DNA of 64,000 nucleotides, taken from assembly GCF_014656475.1 (NCBI RefSeq), contig NZ_BNCM01000007.1:1-64000 (forward strand), in the 5' to 3' direction. Source of the stretch: Sinomonas cellulolyticus (GTDB taxonomy: Bacteria; Actinomycetota; Actinomycetes; Actinomycetales; Micrococcaceae). This document shows positions 16,747-25,429 of this stretch, piece after piece. A program made the translations under genes and the position numbers. How positions within the stretch are numbered: position 1 is the first letter of the stretch; each line of letters starts with the position of its first letter. The notes under the pieces are model-generated. The model saw only the letters and a list, made by a program, of their open reading frames with translations. It did no database searches and was not told where the DNA came from.

Positions 16747-17535
16747 TCAGAAACTGGGCTCGTGTTCGAGCTCCCGACCGATGGCCTCGGCGGCCCTGCG
16801 CAGGGCCGCGACGGTGTCGGGCTGCTCGAGGAGCGGGGCCCGCGAGATCGGGGCGCTCAGCGTCACGGCGAGGACGCCGGGGCGCTGCGGGAGGGCCACC
16901 GCCGCTCCCATCGCCGCGATCTCGGGCTCCGTGCGGCCCAAGTTGAGCGAGTACCCCCGCGCCCGGGTGGTGGCGAGTTCCTCGTGCAGCTCGGCGAGCT
17001 CCGCGGGCTCGAGGCGGTGGCCGCCGAGCTGGGCGCCGCGGCCGGTGTAGAGCTGGTCCACGGTGGCCTGGGGGAGCGCGGCGAGCGCGGCGCGGCCCCC
17101 CGAAGAGGTGCGGGCGGGCAGGATCGTGCCCGTGCGGTTGCCGACGCGCAGTAGCTGCGGGCCCTCGACGCAGTGCAGAAACCGCACCGTCACCCCGACC
17201 CGCTCCACGAGGTTCACGGTCTCCCGGGATTCGGCAGCAAGCGCCTCGAGGTGGGGGCGCGTGCGGGCCACGAGGGCGCGGATGCGCGCCCGGCCGGCGT
17301 CGCCGGCGAGGACCGGCCCGGCACAGTAGCGGCGCTGGTCGTCCTGGAGGGCGAAGCCGCGGTAGGCGAGCGTGGACATGAGGCGGTGCGCAGTGGAAGG
17401 TGCAACGCCGAGCTCCCGCGCGGCGTCCGCGATCCGCACCCACTCGCGCTCCTGGAGGAGCGTGATCAGCTGGAGGGCCTTATCCACCGAGTCGATCGCG
17501 TACTCGGGCCGCTTCACGATGCGGATGTTCTGCAC
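16747..17535 (-). CDS. IclR-family transcriptional regulator
   Basis: An N-terminal winged helix-turn-helix (SVDKALQLITLLQE, then IADAARELGVAPSTAHRLMSTLAYRGF, residues about 16-62) is followed by the IclR effector domain (RETVNLVERVGVTVRFLHCVEG, LPARTSSGGRAALAALP, ARGYSLNLGRTEPEIAAMGAAV). It is encoded head to tail with mobA and probably controls it in response to an aromatic acid. The GTG start has no Shine-Dalgarno, but TAGCAT lies 6 nt before it, so the mRNA is likely leaderless. The candidate operator spans the start, which would allow autoregulation. Confidence 0.88.
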   Translation of the reverse strand: MQNIRIVKRPEYAIDSVDKALQLITLLQEREWVRIADAARELGVAPSTAHRLMSTLAYRGFALQDDQRRYCAGPVLAGDAGRARIRALVARTRPHLEALAAESRETVNLVERVGVTVRFLHCVEGPQLLRVGNRTGTILPARTSSGGRAALAALPQATVDQLYTGRGAQLGGHRLEPAELAELHEELATTRARGYSLNLGRTEPEIAAMGAAVALPQRPGVLAVTLSAPISRAPLLEQPDTVAALRRAAEAIGRELEHEPSF

Positions 17536-17542
17536 AACAGAA
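17528..17542. promoter_or_regulatory. Candidate IclR operator over the iclR start codon
   Basis: TTCTGCACAACAGAA on the plus strand is TTCTGTTGTGCAGAA on the coding strand, with the GTG start inside it. Together with the near-identical site before mobA it makes a two-member set, as expected for a local regulator that represses itself and its target. Confidence 0.6.
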
Positions 17543-17552
17543 TGCTAGCCGA

Positions 17553-20500
17553 TCAGCTCTCCAGCGTGAAGTGGCAGCTGGCCCCTGCGGCGAGCAGCGC
17601 CTCGTGGGCGCCGACGCGGATCCGGACCGGCGCGGCGTCGCCCGGCGCGGCAGCAAGCGCGAGCTGTGCCGGGGTGAGCGTCACATCGAGGAGCTGGTCC
17701 CGGTAGCGGACGCGGAAGCCCACCGAACAGACCTCGCGCGGCAGCCGCGGCGCGAACACAAGCGCGTCCCCGGTGAGGCGCATGCCGGCGAAGGTCCGCT
17801 GCACCACATCGATCGAGCCTGCCATCGCGCCCAGGTGGATGCCCGTCTGCGTGGTCCCGCCCTGCGTGTCGTCGAGGTCCGCGTCGAGGACGTCCCGGAA
17901 GGTGTCCCAGGCCTGTTCGGGGTCTGTGAGGGCCAGGACCGAGGCGTGGGCCACGCGGCTCAGGGTCGATCCGTGTGCGGTTCGTGCCAGGTAGTAGCCG
18001 ACCGTGCAGTCCAGCTGCTCGGCCGTCACGCTGTAGCCCAGCCGTGCCAGTACGGCGAGAAGCTCCTCCTGGCCGAGCAGGTACAGGAGCATGAGGGTGT
18101 CGGCCTGCTTGGCGAGCCGGTACCGGTTGGTCGTGTCCCCCTCGGCCTCGAGGATCAGGTCTAGGCGCTCGATGTTGCCGTACCGGGCGCGGTACGCGTC
18201 CCAGTCGAGCTCGGCGAGGTCCCCGTACCCGGCGAACTGGCTGATGATGCCGTCGCCGTGGAACGGCACCGCCATCCTTCGGCCCAGATGCTCCCAGCGC
18301 TCCAGCTCCTCCGGCCGGATCCCGAGGCGCGCCACGAGGTCGTCCCGGTCATGCCCCTGCAGGGTGGAGAGGCACCGGCAGGCCCGCTCGCACAGCCACG
18401 CGGCCATGACGTTGGTGTACGCGTTGTCGTCCAGCCCGGGCTCTGCGCGGCCGGGGTAGCCGGTGTGGTACTCGTCGGGGCCCATCACGCCGCGCACATG
18501 GAAGCGGTCGGCAGCGGCGTCGTGCTCCGCGAGCGAGGCAAACAGCCGCGCCACCTCGACGATGAGCTCAGCGCCGTGGCGCAGGAGCCAGAACCTGTCC
18601 TGCGTCGCCTCGAAGTACTGCCACGCGCTGAAGCCTACGGCGAGCCCCACGTGGCGCTGCAGCCGGGAGACGTCCGGGATCCAGTGGCCGGAGCGGCGGT
18701 TGAAGATCCAGCGGGGCGTCTCCTCGCGACCGTCGCTGCCGCTCTGCCACGGGAACAGGGCCCCCTCCAGTCCCGCCTCAGCGGCTGCCCGGCGCGCGGC
18801 GGGGAGGCGCCGCCAGCGGTAGGCAAGCAGCGAGCGGGCCACCGCGGGAATGCGGGAGGTGATGAGCGGGAGCACGAACAGCTCGTCCCAGAACACGTGC
18901 CCCCGGTAGCCCTCGCCGTGCAGCCCGCGGGCGGGGACGCCCACATCGAGCTCCTCGACGAACGGAGCCAGCGTCTGGAGCACGTGGAACACGTGCAGGT
19001 TCAGCACGGGCTGGACGTCCACGGAGGCATCCAGACGCACCGTGAACAGGCGCAGCAGGCGCTCCCACGCCGCGCTGTGCTCGGCGAGCAGCGCGGCGAA
19101 GGTCCGCGGTGCGCGGTCGATCGCGTCGAGCGCGCCGGTCAGCGCCGACGAGACGGCGTGGTCGCGCGAGGTCGCGTAGCCGGCCGTCTTGGTCACCCGC
19201 ACGGGAGTGCTTCGGCGCAGCGGGAGCGTGAACTGCCGGTAGTGCAGCGATCCCACCCTTCCGGCGTACGACGCCGGGTCCTCGCCCTCCGCCGTGCCCT
19301 CGACTGTGTGGCGCAGCGCCACAGCGATCCGGACCAGGCTCTGGAGCGTCTCCGCCTCGGCCACGAGGTCCGCGGGAGCAGGATCCATCCCCGGCGGCGT
19401 CACGTCGCGCAGGTGCACGTGGGCAAGGAGCGCGTCCTCGAGGACGTTCTCGTTGGCCACGTCCAGGTCGACGCCGCTGCGCAGCTCGACCTCCCCGTCC
19501 CAGCCCTCGGCCGTCACCGTGGTCTCGAGCGCCATGAGGTGCGGTGCCGCCATCGACACGAGGCGGCGCTGGAGAAGGCGGAGCCGCCGCCCGGCGTCGT
19601 CCTCGAGAACCGCCTCCCGCCGGAGCGTCGCATGCGCGAGGTCGAGCCTGCGGCGCTCGTGCCGCAGCCTGAGCCCGCCCTCGGACCACCAGCGGCCCCC
19701 CGGGGTGCGCAGGTCGAGATGGAGCCAGTTGGGGGCGTTGACCATGTGCTCGTCCTCGGCCTCCAGGCCGTGGACGAGGCTCACCACCCGGTTGTACACC
19801 CCACCGAGGTACGTGCCGGGGTAGCCGGGGCCGCTGCGCCGGCTCTCGGGCGCGGCGCCGCGCACCCCGATGTAGCCGTTGCCGAGCGTGGTGAGGGCCT
19901 CGCGGTGGCCCTCGTGCTCGGCGTCGGAGCCCCTGTAGACCAGCGTCCACGGGTCGGCGAGGACAAGGCCGAGGTCGAGCTCGCCCAGGTCGTGCAGCAC
20001 GAGGGTGGCGCCGGCCTCCTCGAGCTGCGCCCGGCGCGTGCCGGTGCGGTCGATCCCGACCACGAGGCCGAACTTTCCGCGGTGCGCCGCGAGGACTCCC
20101 GCCTCCGCATCCTCGACCACCACCGCGCGGGACGGATCGACGCCGATGCGGCGCGCCGCCTCGAGGAACACGGCCGGCTCCGGCTTGCCGGGCAGTCCCA
20201 GCCGGGCGGCCTCGACGCCGTCGAGCACGAGGTCGAACGAGTCCGACAGCCCCGCCGCCTCGAGCACCCTGTGGGCGTTCCGGCTCGCCGTCACCACGGC
20301 CACCGGGATGCCGCCGGCCCGCAGGCGCATCACGAGGTCAACGCTCTCGGGGAAGACGTGGACGCCGTCGGCCGCGAGGTGCCGCAGGAACAGGGCATCC
20401 TTGCGCGCCGCGAGTCCCCGGACGGTCCACCGCTCGGGAGAGTCCGCATCCTCGCCGCGCGGCAGGTGGATGCCGCGGGACCGCAGGAACTCCGCCACGC

Positions 20501-20804
20501 CCTCCTCGCGCGGCCGTCCGTCCACGTGCTCGAGGTAGTCCGCGTGCGCGAACGGCTGCGTGTCCGCCTCCCGCGGCAGACGCGGATCCTGCAGGGCCGC
20601 GTCGAACAGCTCCCGCCAGGCAGACTCGTGCACCGCGGCGGTGTCCGTCACGACGCCGTCGAGGTCGAAGATGACGGCGCCGAAGGGGGGCTGCAGGGCC
20701 CGGACGGTGGGGGAGCGGCCGTTGGTGGAACGGATCGTGGAGGAACTGCCTGGCGCCGCGCTGCCGCTCGCTCCGGCCCCGCCGTCCCGGCTGGCGGGTG
20801 TCAT
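17553..20804 (-). CDS. Fused beta-phosphoglucomutase (HAD) and GH65 disaccharide phosphorylase
   Basis: Residues about 42-285 form a HAD beta-phosphoglucomutase: FDLDGVVTDT (nucleophile Asp47, acid/base Asp49), VVTASRNAHRVL, then GKPEPAVFLEAARRIG and VVVEDAEAGVLAA. Residues about 300-1080 form a GH65 glycoside phosphorylase: ETLYRGS-like start, GNGYIGVRGA, the active-site region FWDELFVLPLI and the general acid Glu778 in GPDEYHTGYPG, ending with a beta-sandwich. Such enzymes phosphorolyse trehalose, kojibiose, maltose or related disaccharides to beta-glucose 1-phosphate, which the fused HAD domain turns into glucose 6-phosphate. The disaccharide is not determinable here. It overlaps the upstream gene by 4 bp. 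Confidence 0.9.
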   Translation of the reverse strand: MTPASRDGGAGASGSAAPGSSSTIRSTNGRSPTVRALQPPFGAVIFDLDGVVTDTAAVHESAWRELFDAALQDPRLPREADTQPFAHADYLEHVDGRPREEGVAEFLRSRGIHLPRGEDADSPERWTVRGLAARKDALFLRHLAADGVHVFPESVDLVMRLRAGGIPVAVVTASRNAHRVLEAAGLSDSFDLVLDGVEAARLGLPGKPEPAVFLEAARRIGVDPSRAVVVEDAEAGVLAAHRGKFGLVVGIDRTGTRRAQLEEAGATLVLHDLGELDLGLVLADPWTLVYRGSDAEHEGHREALTTLGNGYIGVRGAAPESRRSGPGYPGTYLGGVYNRVVSLVHGLEAEDEHMVNAPNWLHLDLRTPGGRWWSEGGLRLRHERRRLDLAHATLRREAVLEDDAGRRLRLLQRRLVSMAAPHLMALETTVTAEGWDGEVELRSGVDLDVANENVLEDALLAHVHLRDVTPPGMDPAPADLVAEAETLQSLVRIAVALRHTVEGTAEGEDPASYAGRVGSLHYRQFTLPLRRSTPVRVTKTAGYATSRDHAVSSALTGALDAIDRAPRTFAALLAEHSAAWERLLRLFTVRLDASVDVQPVLNLHVFHVLQTLAPFVEELDVGVPARGLHGEGYRGHVFWDELFVLPLITSRIPAVARSLLAYRWRRLPAARRAAAEAGLEGALFPWQSGSDGREETPRWIFNRRSGHWIPDVSRLQRHVGLAVGFSAWQYFEATQDRFWLLRHGAELIVEVARLFASLAEHDAAADRFHVRGVMGPDEYHTGYPGRAEPGLDDNAYTNVMAAWLCERACRCLSTLQGHDRDDLVARLGIRPEELERWEHLGRRMAVPFHGDGIISQFAGYGDLAELDWDAYRARYGNIERLDLILEAEGDTTNRYRLAKQADTLMLLYLLGQEELLAVLARLGYSVTAEQLDCTVGYYLARTAHGSTLSRVAHASVLALTDPEQAWDTFRDVLDADLDDTQGGTTQTGIHLGAMAGSIDVVQRTFAGMRLTGDALVFAPRLPREVCSVGFRVRYRDQLLDVTLTPAQLALAAAPGDAAPVRIRVGAHEALLAAGASCHFTLES

Positions 20805-21550
20805 CCCGCGCGCCGGCCGGCGAGCCAGCCCGTGGCGTTCGGGCCGAGGATCTCCGCGCCCGCGGGGGCGAGCAGCGCGCCGTCCGAGAACGCCGGCAGC
20901 GGCGGCGCCACCACGGTGACCGGGCGGGGGTCATGCCGCGCGGCGAGGATCCGGCGCACGAGGTCGGGCAGGCGGACGGGCTCGGGCCCCGCAATGGTGA
21001 CGTCCCGCGCCCTCCGGCGCTCCGCCTCGCGGACCAGGACCTCGGCGACCGAATCGACCGCGATGGGCTGCACGTACCAGTCCTCGACCGTCACGCCTGC
21101 GTCGCCGTAGGAGACGGCGCTCGAGGACTCGGCGAACTCGAACCACTGCGCCGAGCGCACCACGGAGACCTCGAGCCCGCTGTCGCGGAGGTACTCCTCC
21201 TGGTCCCGCTTGGCCACGTAGTAGCCGAACGCGTCGAAGGCGGGCTTGTCGATGTTGGCGATGCTGAGGACCACGATCCGCCGCACCTCCGCATCGACGC
21301 ACGCGTCGGCGAGATTCCGGGCCGAATTCACGACGGCGTCGAACCGGCTCATGCTCGGATCCGGCGGTGTGGGGCTGGACGCGTCGATGGCGACGTCCGC
21401 GCCGTCGAGCGCCTCCGCCAGCCCCACGCCGGTGACGAGGTTGACGCCCTCGCCGCGCGTCAGCAGGACAATCTCGTGGCCCCGCTCCTGGGCAAGGGCC
21501 GCCACCCGCGAGCCAGCCGTGCCCGTGCCGCCTACCACCGCGATCTTCAT
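20801..21550 (-). CDS. NmrA/atypical-SDR NAD(P)-binding protein
   Basis: The N-terminus MKIAVVGGTGTAGSRVAALAQERGHEIVLLTR is an atypical SDR nucleotide-binding site (GGTGxxG). DASSPTPPDPSM, RRIVVLSIANIDKP and YVAKRDQEEYLRDSGLEVSVVRSAQWFEF follow the NmrA-like pattern, with Tyr-x-x-x-Lys within YYVAKRDQ. Substrate is unknown; many relatives bind NADP as sensors or act on quinones. The ATG at 21548-21550 fits the conserved first strand. Its last 4 bp overlap the start of the GH65 fusion gene, so the two are coupled, although no biochemical link is evident. Confidence 0.8.
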   Translation of the reverse strand: MKIAVVGGTGTAGSRVAALAQERGHEIVLLTRGEGVNLVTGVGLAEALDGADVAIDASSPTPPDPSMSRFDAVVNSARNLADACVDAEVRRIVVLSIANIDKPAFDAFGYYVAKRDQEEYLRDSGLEVSVVRSAQWFEFAESSSAVSYGDAGVTVEDWYVQPIAVDSVAEVLVREAERRRARDVTIAGPEPVRLPDLVRRILAARHDPRPVTVVAPPLPAFSDGALLAPAGAEILGPNATGWLAGRRAG

Positions 21551-21627
21551 GAAGCCAAGCCTAGGGCCGGGGTCCGGTGATCGGGCGCAGTCGAGAGGTG
21601 CGTGGTCTGACCGATACCCTCGGACGA

Positions 21628-22854
21628 GTGATTCGAGAACTCCGGACCCAGGACGCAACCCCCGCCAATGCCCCGTCCCGGCGCCGGCTTGCCTTCCTCG
21701 GGGTGTGCCTGGTGCTCATCGGGTTCAACCTGCGGACCGCATTCTCGAGCTTCGCAGCAGTGCTGACCGAGATCAGGGCGAGCGGGTCCGTGCCGGAGTG
21801 GGCGATCTCCCTCCTGACCACCGTTCCCGTGACCCTGCTCGGCGTCTTCGCGCCCCTTGCGCCGGTCCTGGCGCGGCGGTTCGGACCCAAGCGCGTGCTG
21901 CTCGGTGCGATGGCCGTGCTGACGCTGGGGCTGTTCATCCGGCCCAGCGAGTGGGGCCCGGCCGGACACCTTCCCGGGCTCATCCTCGGCACAGCCCTGT
22001 GCGGGGCAGCGATCGCCCTGTGCAACGTGATCCTCCCGAGCGAGGTGAAGCAGGACTTCCCCCACCGCCTCGGCCTCATGGGCGGCCTCTACACGGCCGC
22101 GATCGTGGCCTCCGCCGCCTTCGGCGCCGGCTTCACGTACCCCGTCTACCAGGCCACCGGCTCCTGGAACGCGGCGCTGCTCTTCTGGGCGTTCCCCGCG
22201 CTCGCGGTGACCCTCCTGTTCGTGGTCGTGGCGGTGCGCGCCAGGCCCGTGCGCCGCGCGGCGGAGCATGGCGGCGCGAATGTGTGGCGGTCGCGCACCG
22301 CGTGGCACGTGACCCTGTACATGCTGTTCCAGGCGATGACGTCCTTCAGCGTGTTCGCGTGGCTCTCCCCGATCCTGCGCGAGCGGGGCATCGACGGCGC
22401 CACCGCGGGCCTCATGGTCTCGGCGTCGATCGTGCTGCAGGTGCTGGGCTCGCTGTTCGCCCCCGTGCTGGCCGCACGCTTCTGGGACCAGCGCGCCTTC
22501 AACGTCACGCTCGCCGTCATGACCTCGCTCGGGTTCGCGCTGAGCGTGCTGGGCCCGATCGAGCTCGTCTGGGTGTGGATCGCGCTCCTCGGCCTCGGCC
22601 AGGGTGCCCTGACGGCCGCGGCGCTGACCCTGATCATGCTGCGCACGCGGGACGCCCGCACCGCCGTGAACCTCTCGGGCATGATGCAGGGGGTCGGGTA
22701 CGGAGTCGGGTCCACGGGCACCCTGCTCGTCGCGGCGATCCACCAGGCCACCGGCGCCTTCACCCTTGCCGGGTATGCCTTCCTGGCCATCGGTGTGGGT
22801 GCCTCGGTGTTCGGCTACCTGTCGGGGCGCCGCCGGACCGTCGGCGAGGACTGA
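21628..22854 (+). CDS. MFS transporter, CynX/NimT type
   Basis: About 12 hydrophobic helices occur in 408 residues. The first, LAFLGVCLVLIGFNLRTAFSSFAAVL, carries the N-L-R-T-A motif typical of CynX/NimT (cyanate or nitroimidazole) transporters. Further family blocks are LARRFGPKRVLLGAMAVLTLGLFIR and FAWLSPILRERGID. The substrate is not evident, and no cyanase or nitrate gene is nearby. I place the start at GTG 21628, where TACCCT lies 7 nt upstream, consistent with a leaderless mRNA; an ATG at 21577 would add 17 unlikely residues. Confidence 0.82.
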   Translation: MIRELRTQDATPANAPSRRRLAFLGVCLVLIGFNLRTAFSSFAAVLTEIRASGSVPEWAISLLTTVPVTLLGVFAPLAPVLARRFGPKRVLLGAMAVLTLGLFIRPSEWGPAGHLPGLILGTALCGAAIALCNVILPSEVKQDFPHRLGLMGGLYTAAIVASAAFGAGFTYPVYQATGSWNAALLFWAFPALAVTLLFVVVAVRARPVRRAAEHGGANVWRSRTAWHVTLYMLFQAMTSFSVFAWLSPILRERGIDGATAGLMVSASIVLQVLGSLFAPVLAARFWDQRAFNVTLAVMTSLGFALSVLGPIELVWVWIALLGLGQGALTAAALTLIMLRTRDARTAVNLSGMMQGVGYGVGSTGTLLVAAIHQATGAFTLAGYAFLAIGVGASVFGYLSGRRRTVGED

Positions 22855-22892
22855 GACGCCTCCCACCTGCCTCCCCCCGCCTCCCGCCCGGA

Positions 22893-22945
22893 AATGTTGA
22901 GTTGAGCAGGGTGCGAGCCCCCGCCACCCTGCTCAACTCAACATT
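22893..22945. repeat. Perfect 21-bp inverted repeat between convergent genes
   Basis: Positions 22893-22913 (starting AATGTTGAGTTGAGC) are perfectly complementary to 22925-22945, with an 11-nt loop. It sits between the convergent MFS and response-regulator genes, and its right arm includes the stop codon and last codons of the response regulator. A bidirectional terminator is the simplest reading. The arms are AT-richer than the surroundings, which is unusual and could indicate an inserted palindromic element. Confidence 0.75.
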
Positions 22946-23637
22946 CGCGGGGGGCGGTAGGTGTTGACCGGGCGGCCGGTAGCCCCGTACTCGAGGTGCA
23001 GCGTCAGCCGCCCCTTGCGTTCGAGCTCGCTGAGGTACCGCTGCGCCGTAGGACGGGAGATCCCGATGAGGTCCGCCACGTCCTGGGCCCCGAGCGGGCG
23101 CTCCGCGGCGAGGACGGCCTCGAGCACCTTCTGCATCGTCGGCGGGAGCCGGCGCGCCGAAGCGCCCCCGGGAACGGAGGACGGCGGCGCCCCGCCGCGC
23201 TGCGTCGCGAACAGTGCGTCCACGTCGGTCTGGCCCGTGATCCCCGTGAGGCTCCGGGACTCCGCGTCCGCGCGCCACCGCCGGTAGGCGGCGAGCTGCT
23301 CCGCGAGCTGGTCGAACCCGAACGGCTTCACGAGGTAGTGCACGGCCCCGCCGCGCATTGCTGCCCGGACGGTTGCGACGTCCCTCGCGGCCGTGATGAT
23401 GATGACATCCACGTCCTCCCCGGCCTCGCGCAGCGAGCGCAGGAGCGAGATGCCGTCCTCGTCCGGCAGGTAGACGTCCAGCAGGAGCAGGTCCGGGCGA
23501 TCGCGGGCGATCGCCGTCCGGGCCGCGGCGGCCGTGTGGGCCTCGCCGACGCACTCGTAGCCCGGGACCTTGGCGACCTGCGCCGCGTGGAGCCGCGCCA
23601 CCCGATAGTCGTCGTCGACCACGAGAACCCGGATCAT
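22933..23637 (-). CDS. Response regulator of the CitB/DcuR type
   Basis: The receiver domain (residues 1-120) has the acidic pocket VVDDD at 7-10, phospho-acceptor Asp54 in LLLLDVYLPDEDG, a conserved Thr/Ala in IIITAARD and Lys in YLVKPFGFDQL. The C-terminal part (about 165-225) is a helix-turn-helix, AQDVADLIGISRPTAQRYLSELERKGRL, as in CitB/DctR regulators. It overlaps the kinase gene by 4 bp (ATGA). The divergently transcribed ABC importer is the likely target. Confidence 0.88.
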   Translation of the reverse strand: MIRVLVVDDDYRVARLHAAQVAKVPGYECVGEAHTAAAARTAIARDRPDLLLLDVYLPDEDGISLLRSLREAGEDVDVIIITAARDVATVRAAMRGGAVHYLVKPFGFDQLAEQLAAYRRWRADAESRSLTGITGQTDVDALFATQRGGAPPSSVPGGASARRLPPTMQKVLEAVLAAERPLGAQDVADLIGISRPTAQRYLSELERKGRLTLHLEYGATGRPVNTYRPPRMLS

Positions 23638-25265
23638 GCCCTCTCCCCGCCCTTCCCTGCACCCGCCGGCGCCCCGGGGATCCAGACCTCGAACCGCCCG
23701 CCGGGACCCGGGAACACGTCCATGGTGCCACCGGCGCGCCGCACGATCCGCGCCACGAGCGCCAGCCCGATGCCACGGCGCATCCCGGCCCGCTGGTGTC
23801 CGGGCCTGTCCGCCTTGGTGGTGAAACCGTCGCGCACGACGTCGTCCACCGCCTCCGCGGGGACGCCCGGACCGGTGTCGGTCACCCGCACGAACACCCC
23901 GTCCGCGTCGTCGAGGACGAGCACGACCTCGCGGTCCCCGGAAAGGCCCGCGACGGCGTCGATCGCGTTGTCGAGGAGGTTCCCCACGATGGTGAGGAGG
24001 TCCTCGGCCGCTACCGCGGGCTCGCGGAGGCGGGACTCCTCGGACACCGTCACGCGTACGTCCTGCTCGGAAGCAACGGTGATCTTGGCCAGGATGAGGG
24101 CGGCGAGCTCAGGCGGTTCGATCCGGCCCCGCAGCCCCTCGCCCAAGGAGCGGGAGGTGTCCGCGATGCCCGAGATGAAGGTCCGGGCCTGCTCCGCCTC
24201 GCCGAGGTCCAGGAGTCCGCCCACCGTGTGGAGCCGGTTGGCGTACTCGTGCTCCTGGGCCCTCAGTGCATCCATGAGGCCCTCGAGAGAGCGCAGGTCC
24301 CGCATGAGTGCCTCGGTCTCGGTGCGGTCGCGCAGGGTCACGACGGCGCCCACGCTCCGGCCGCCCACGCTCACCGGCATGCGGTTGGCCACGAGGAGGG
24401 AATCGTCGGTGATGACGGACTGGTCCGCGCCGGCCGCGTCGCCGGTGAGCACGTCCCGCAGCCGTCCCGCGGGGATGAGCTCCTTCACGGGCTTCCCGAG
24501 CGCGCTGTTCTCCAGATGCAGCAGGCGGCGCGCTTCGCCGTTGATGACGGTGACGCGGCCCGCGTCGTCGAGCCCCACCATGCCCTCGCGGATGCCGTGC
24601 AGGAGTGCCTCGCGCTCCTGCAGGAGCGAGGCGATCTCGGACGGCTCGAGCCCGAACGTGGCCCGCTTGATCGCGCGGGCCAGCAGGAACGAGCCCGCCG
24701 CTCCGAGGCACAGGATGAGGGCCGAGTAGGCGGCGATCGTGCCCGCGTCGCTCAGGAGTTCCGAGGTGACGGTGGTCTCCAGGATGCCTACCGAAACCTG
24801 GCCGATCACCGCCCCGGTGGCGTCGACGACGGGCGCCTTGGCGTTCGCCGAATCCCCGAGGCTGCCCGGATCGGTGCCCAGGTGGGCCTTGCCGTCGAGG
24901 ACCGCGACGGGCTCCTCGAGCTTCTTGCCGATGAGCGAGGGGGTGGGGTGCGAGAAGCGCACCCCCTCCCGGTCCGTGACCACCACGTAGTCCGTCTGCG
25001 CGTGCGTGCGCACCTGTTCCGCGATCGCCTGGATCCGGTGCTCCGGGTCCCGGGTGGCGAGGTCCGCGGCGATCTCAGGCATCTGGGCCACGGACTCGGC
25101 CACGCCAAGGGCCCGCAGGCGGAACTGGTCGTCCAGCGTCTGGCCGGTGAGGCGAGCGGAGACGAGGCCGCCCAGGCCGACGGTCGCCAGGAGGAGGCCC
25201 AGCACCCAGACGAGGATCTGCGAGGCGAGGGGCCGAGCCCGCCACCACCCTGTGGCCGCCCTCAT
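23634..25265 (-). CDS. Sensor histidine kinase of the CitA/DcuS type
   Basis: TM1 (about 16-37) and TM2 (about 177-197) enclose a periplasmic Cache/PASp sensor with TDYVVVTDREGVRFSHPTPSLIGKKL-type wording (residues about 91-116), as in citrate and C4-dicarboxylate sensors. A cytoplasmic PAS domain (about 215-320) follows. The dimerisation helix AQEHEYANRLHTV carries the phospho-His339, and the ATPase domain has the N box NLLDNAIDA (429-437) and DTGPG (463-467). It probably senses a small carboxylate or similar ligand and controls the divergent importer. Quotation is limited to motif fragments. Confidence 0.88.
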   Translation of the reverse strand: MRAATGWWRARPLASQILVWVLGLLLATVGLGGLVSARLTGQTLDDQFRLRALGVAESVAQMPEIAADLATRDPEHRIQAIAEQVRTHAQTDYVVVTDREGVRFSHPTPSLIGKKLEEPVAVLDGKAHLGTDPGSLGDSANAKAPVVDATGAVIGQVSVGILETTVTSELLSDAGTIAAYSALILCLGAAGSFLLARAIKRATFGLEPSEIASLLQEREALLHGIREGMVGLDDAGRVTVINGEARRLLHLENSALGKPVKELIPAGRLRDVLTGDAAGADQSVITDDSLLVANRMPVSVGGRSVGAVVTLRDRTETEALMRDLRSLEGLMDALRAQEHEYANRLHTVGGLLDLGEAEQARTFISGIADTSRSLGEGLRGRIEPPELAALILAKITVASEQDVRVTVSEESRLREPAVAAEDLLTIVGNLLDNAIDAVAGLSGDREVVLVLDDADGVFVRVTDTGPGVPAEAVDDVVRDGFTTKADRPGHQRAGMRRGIGLALVARIVRRAGGTMDVFPGPGGRFEVWIPGAPAGAGKGGERA

Positions 25266-25323
25266 CGCGAGGCCGCGCTCGAGTGATCAAAAGGCTCAGA
25301 ACATGAATGAACGCTAATAACCC

Positions 25324-25339
25324 TCGCAAGATTCGCAAG
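25324..25339. promoter_or_regulatory. Direct repeat in the kinase/ABC divergent promoter region
   Basis: TCGCAAG occurs twice, at 25324-25330 and 25333-25339, with a 9-bp period. It lies in the 164-bp region between the divergent sensor kinase and ABC transporter genes. It could be a response-regulator binding site, but two short copies are weak evidence. No clear -35/-10 pair was identified here. Confidence 0.25.
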
Positions 25340-25429
25340 CGTGGTCTCGGCGACCATCCGCTTTCTACCGTGGAGGCCGTCGATGTGATTCAGCTCACCG
25401 GACATGTTGAAAGGATCTACCACAAAGCC

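Noticed and set aside
18258..21110. A 950-codon open frame on the plus strand
   Set aside because: It is antisense to the HAD/GH65 fusion and NmrA-like genes, which have clear motifs. The Arg/His/Gly-rich composition is the usual shadow of a GC-rich coding strand.
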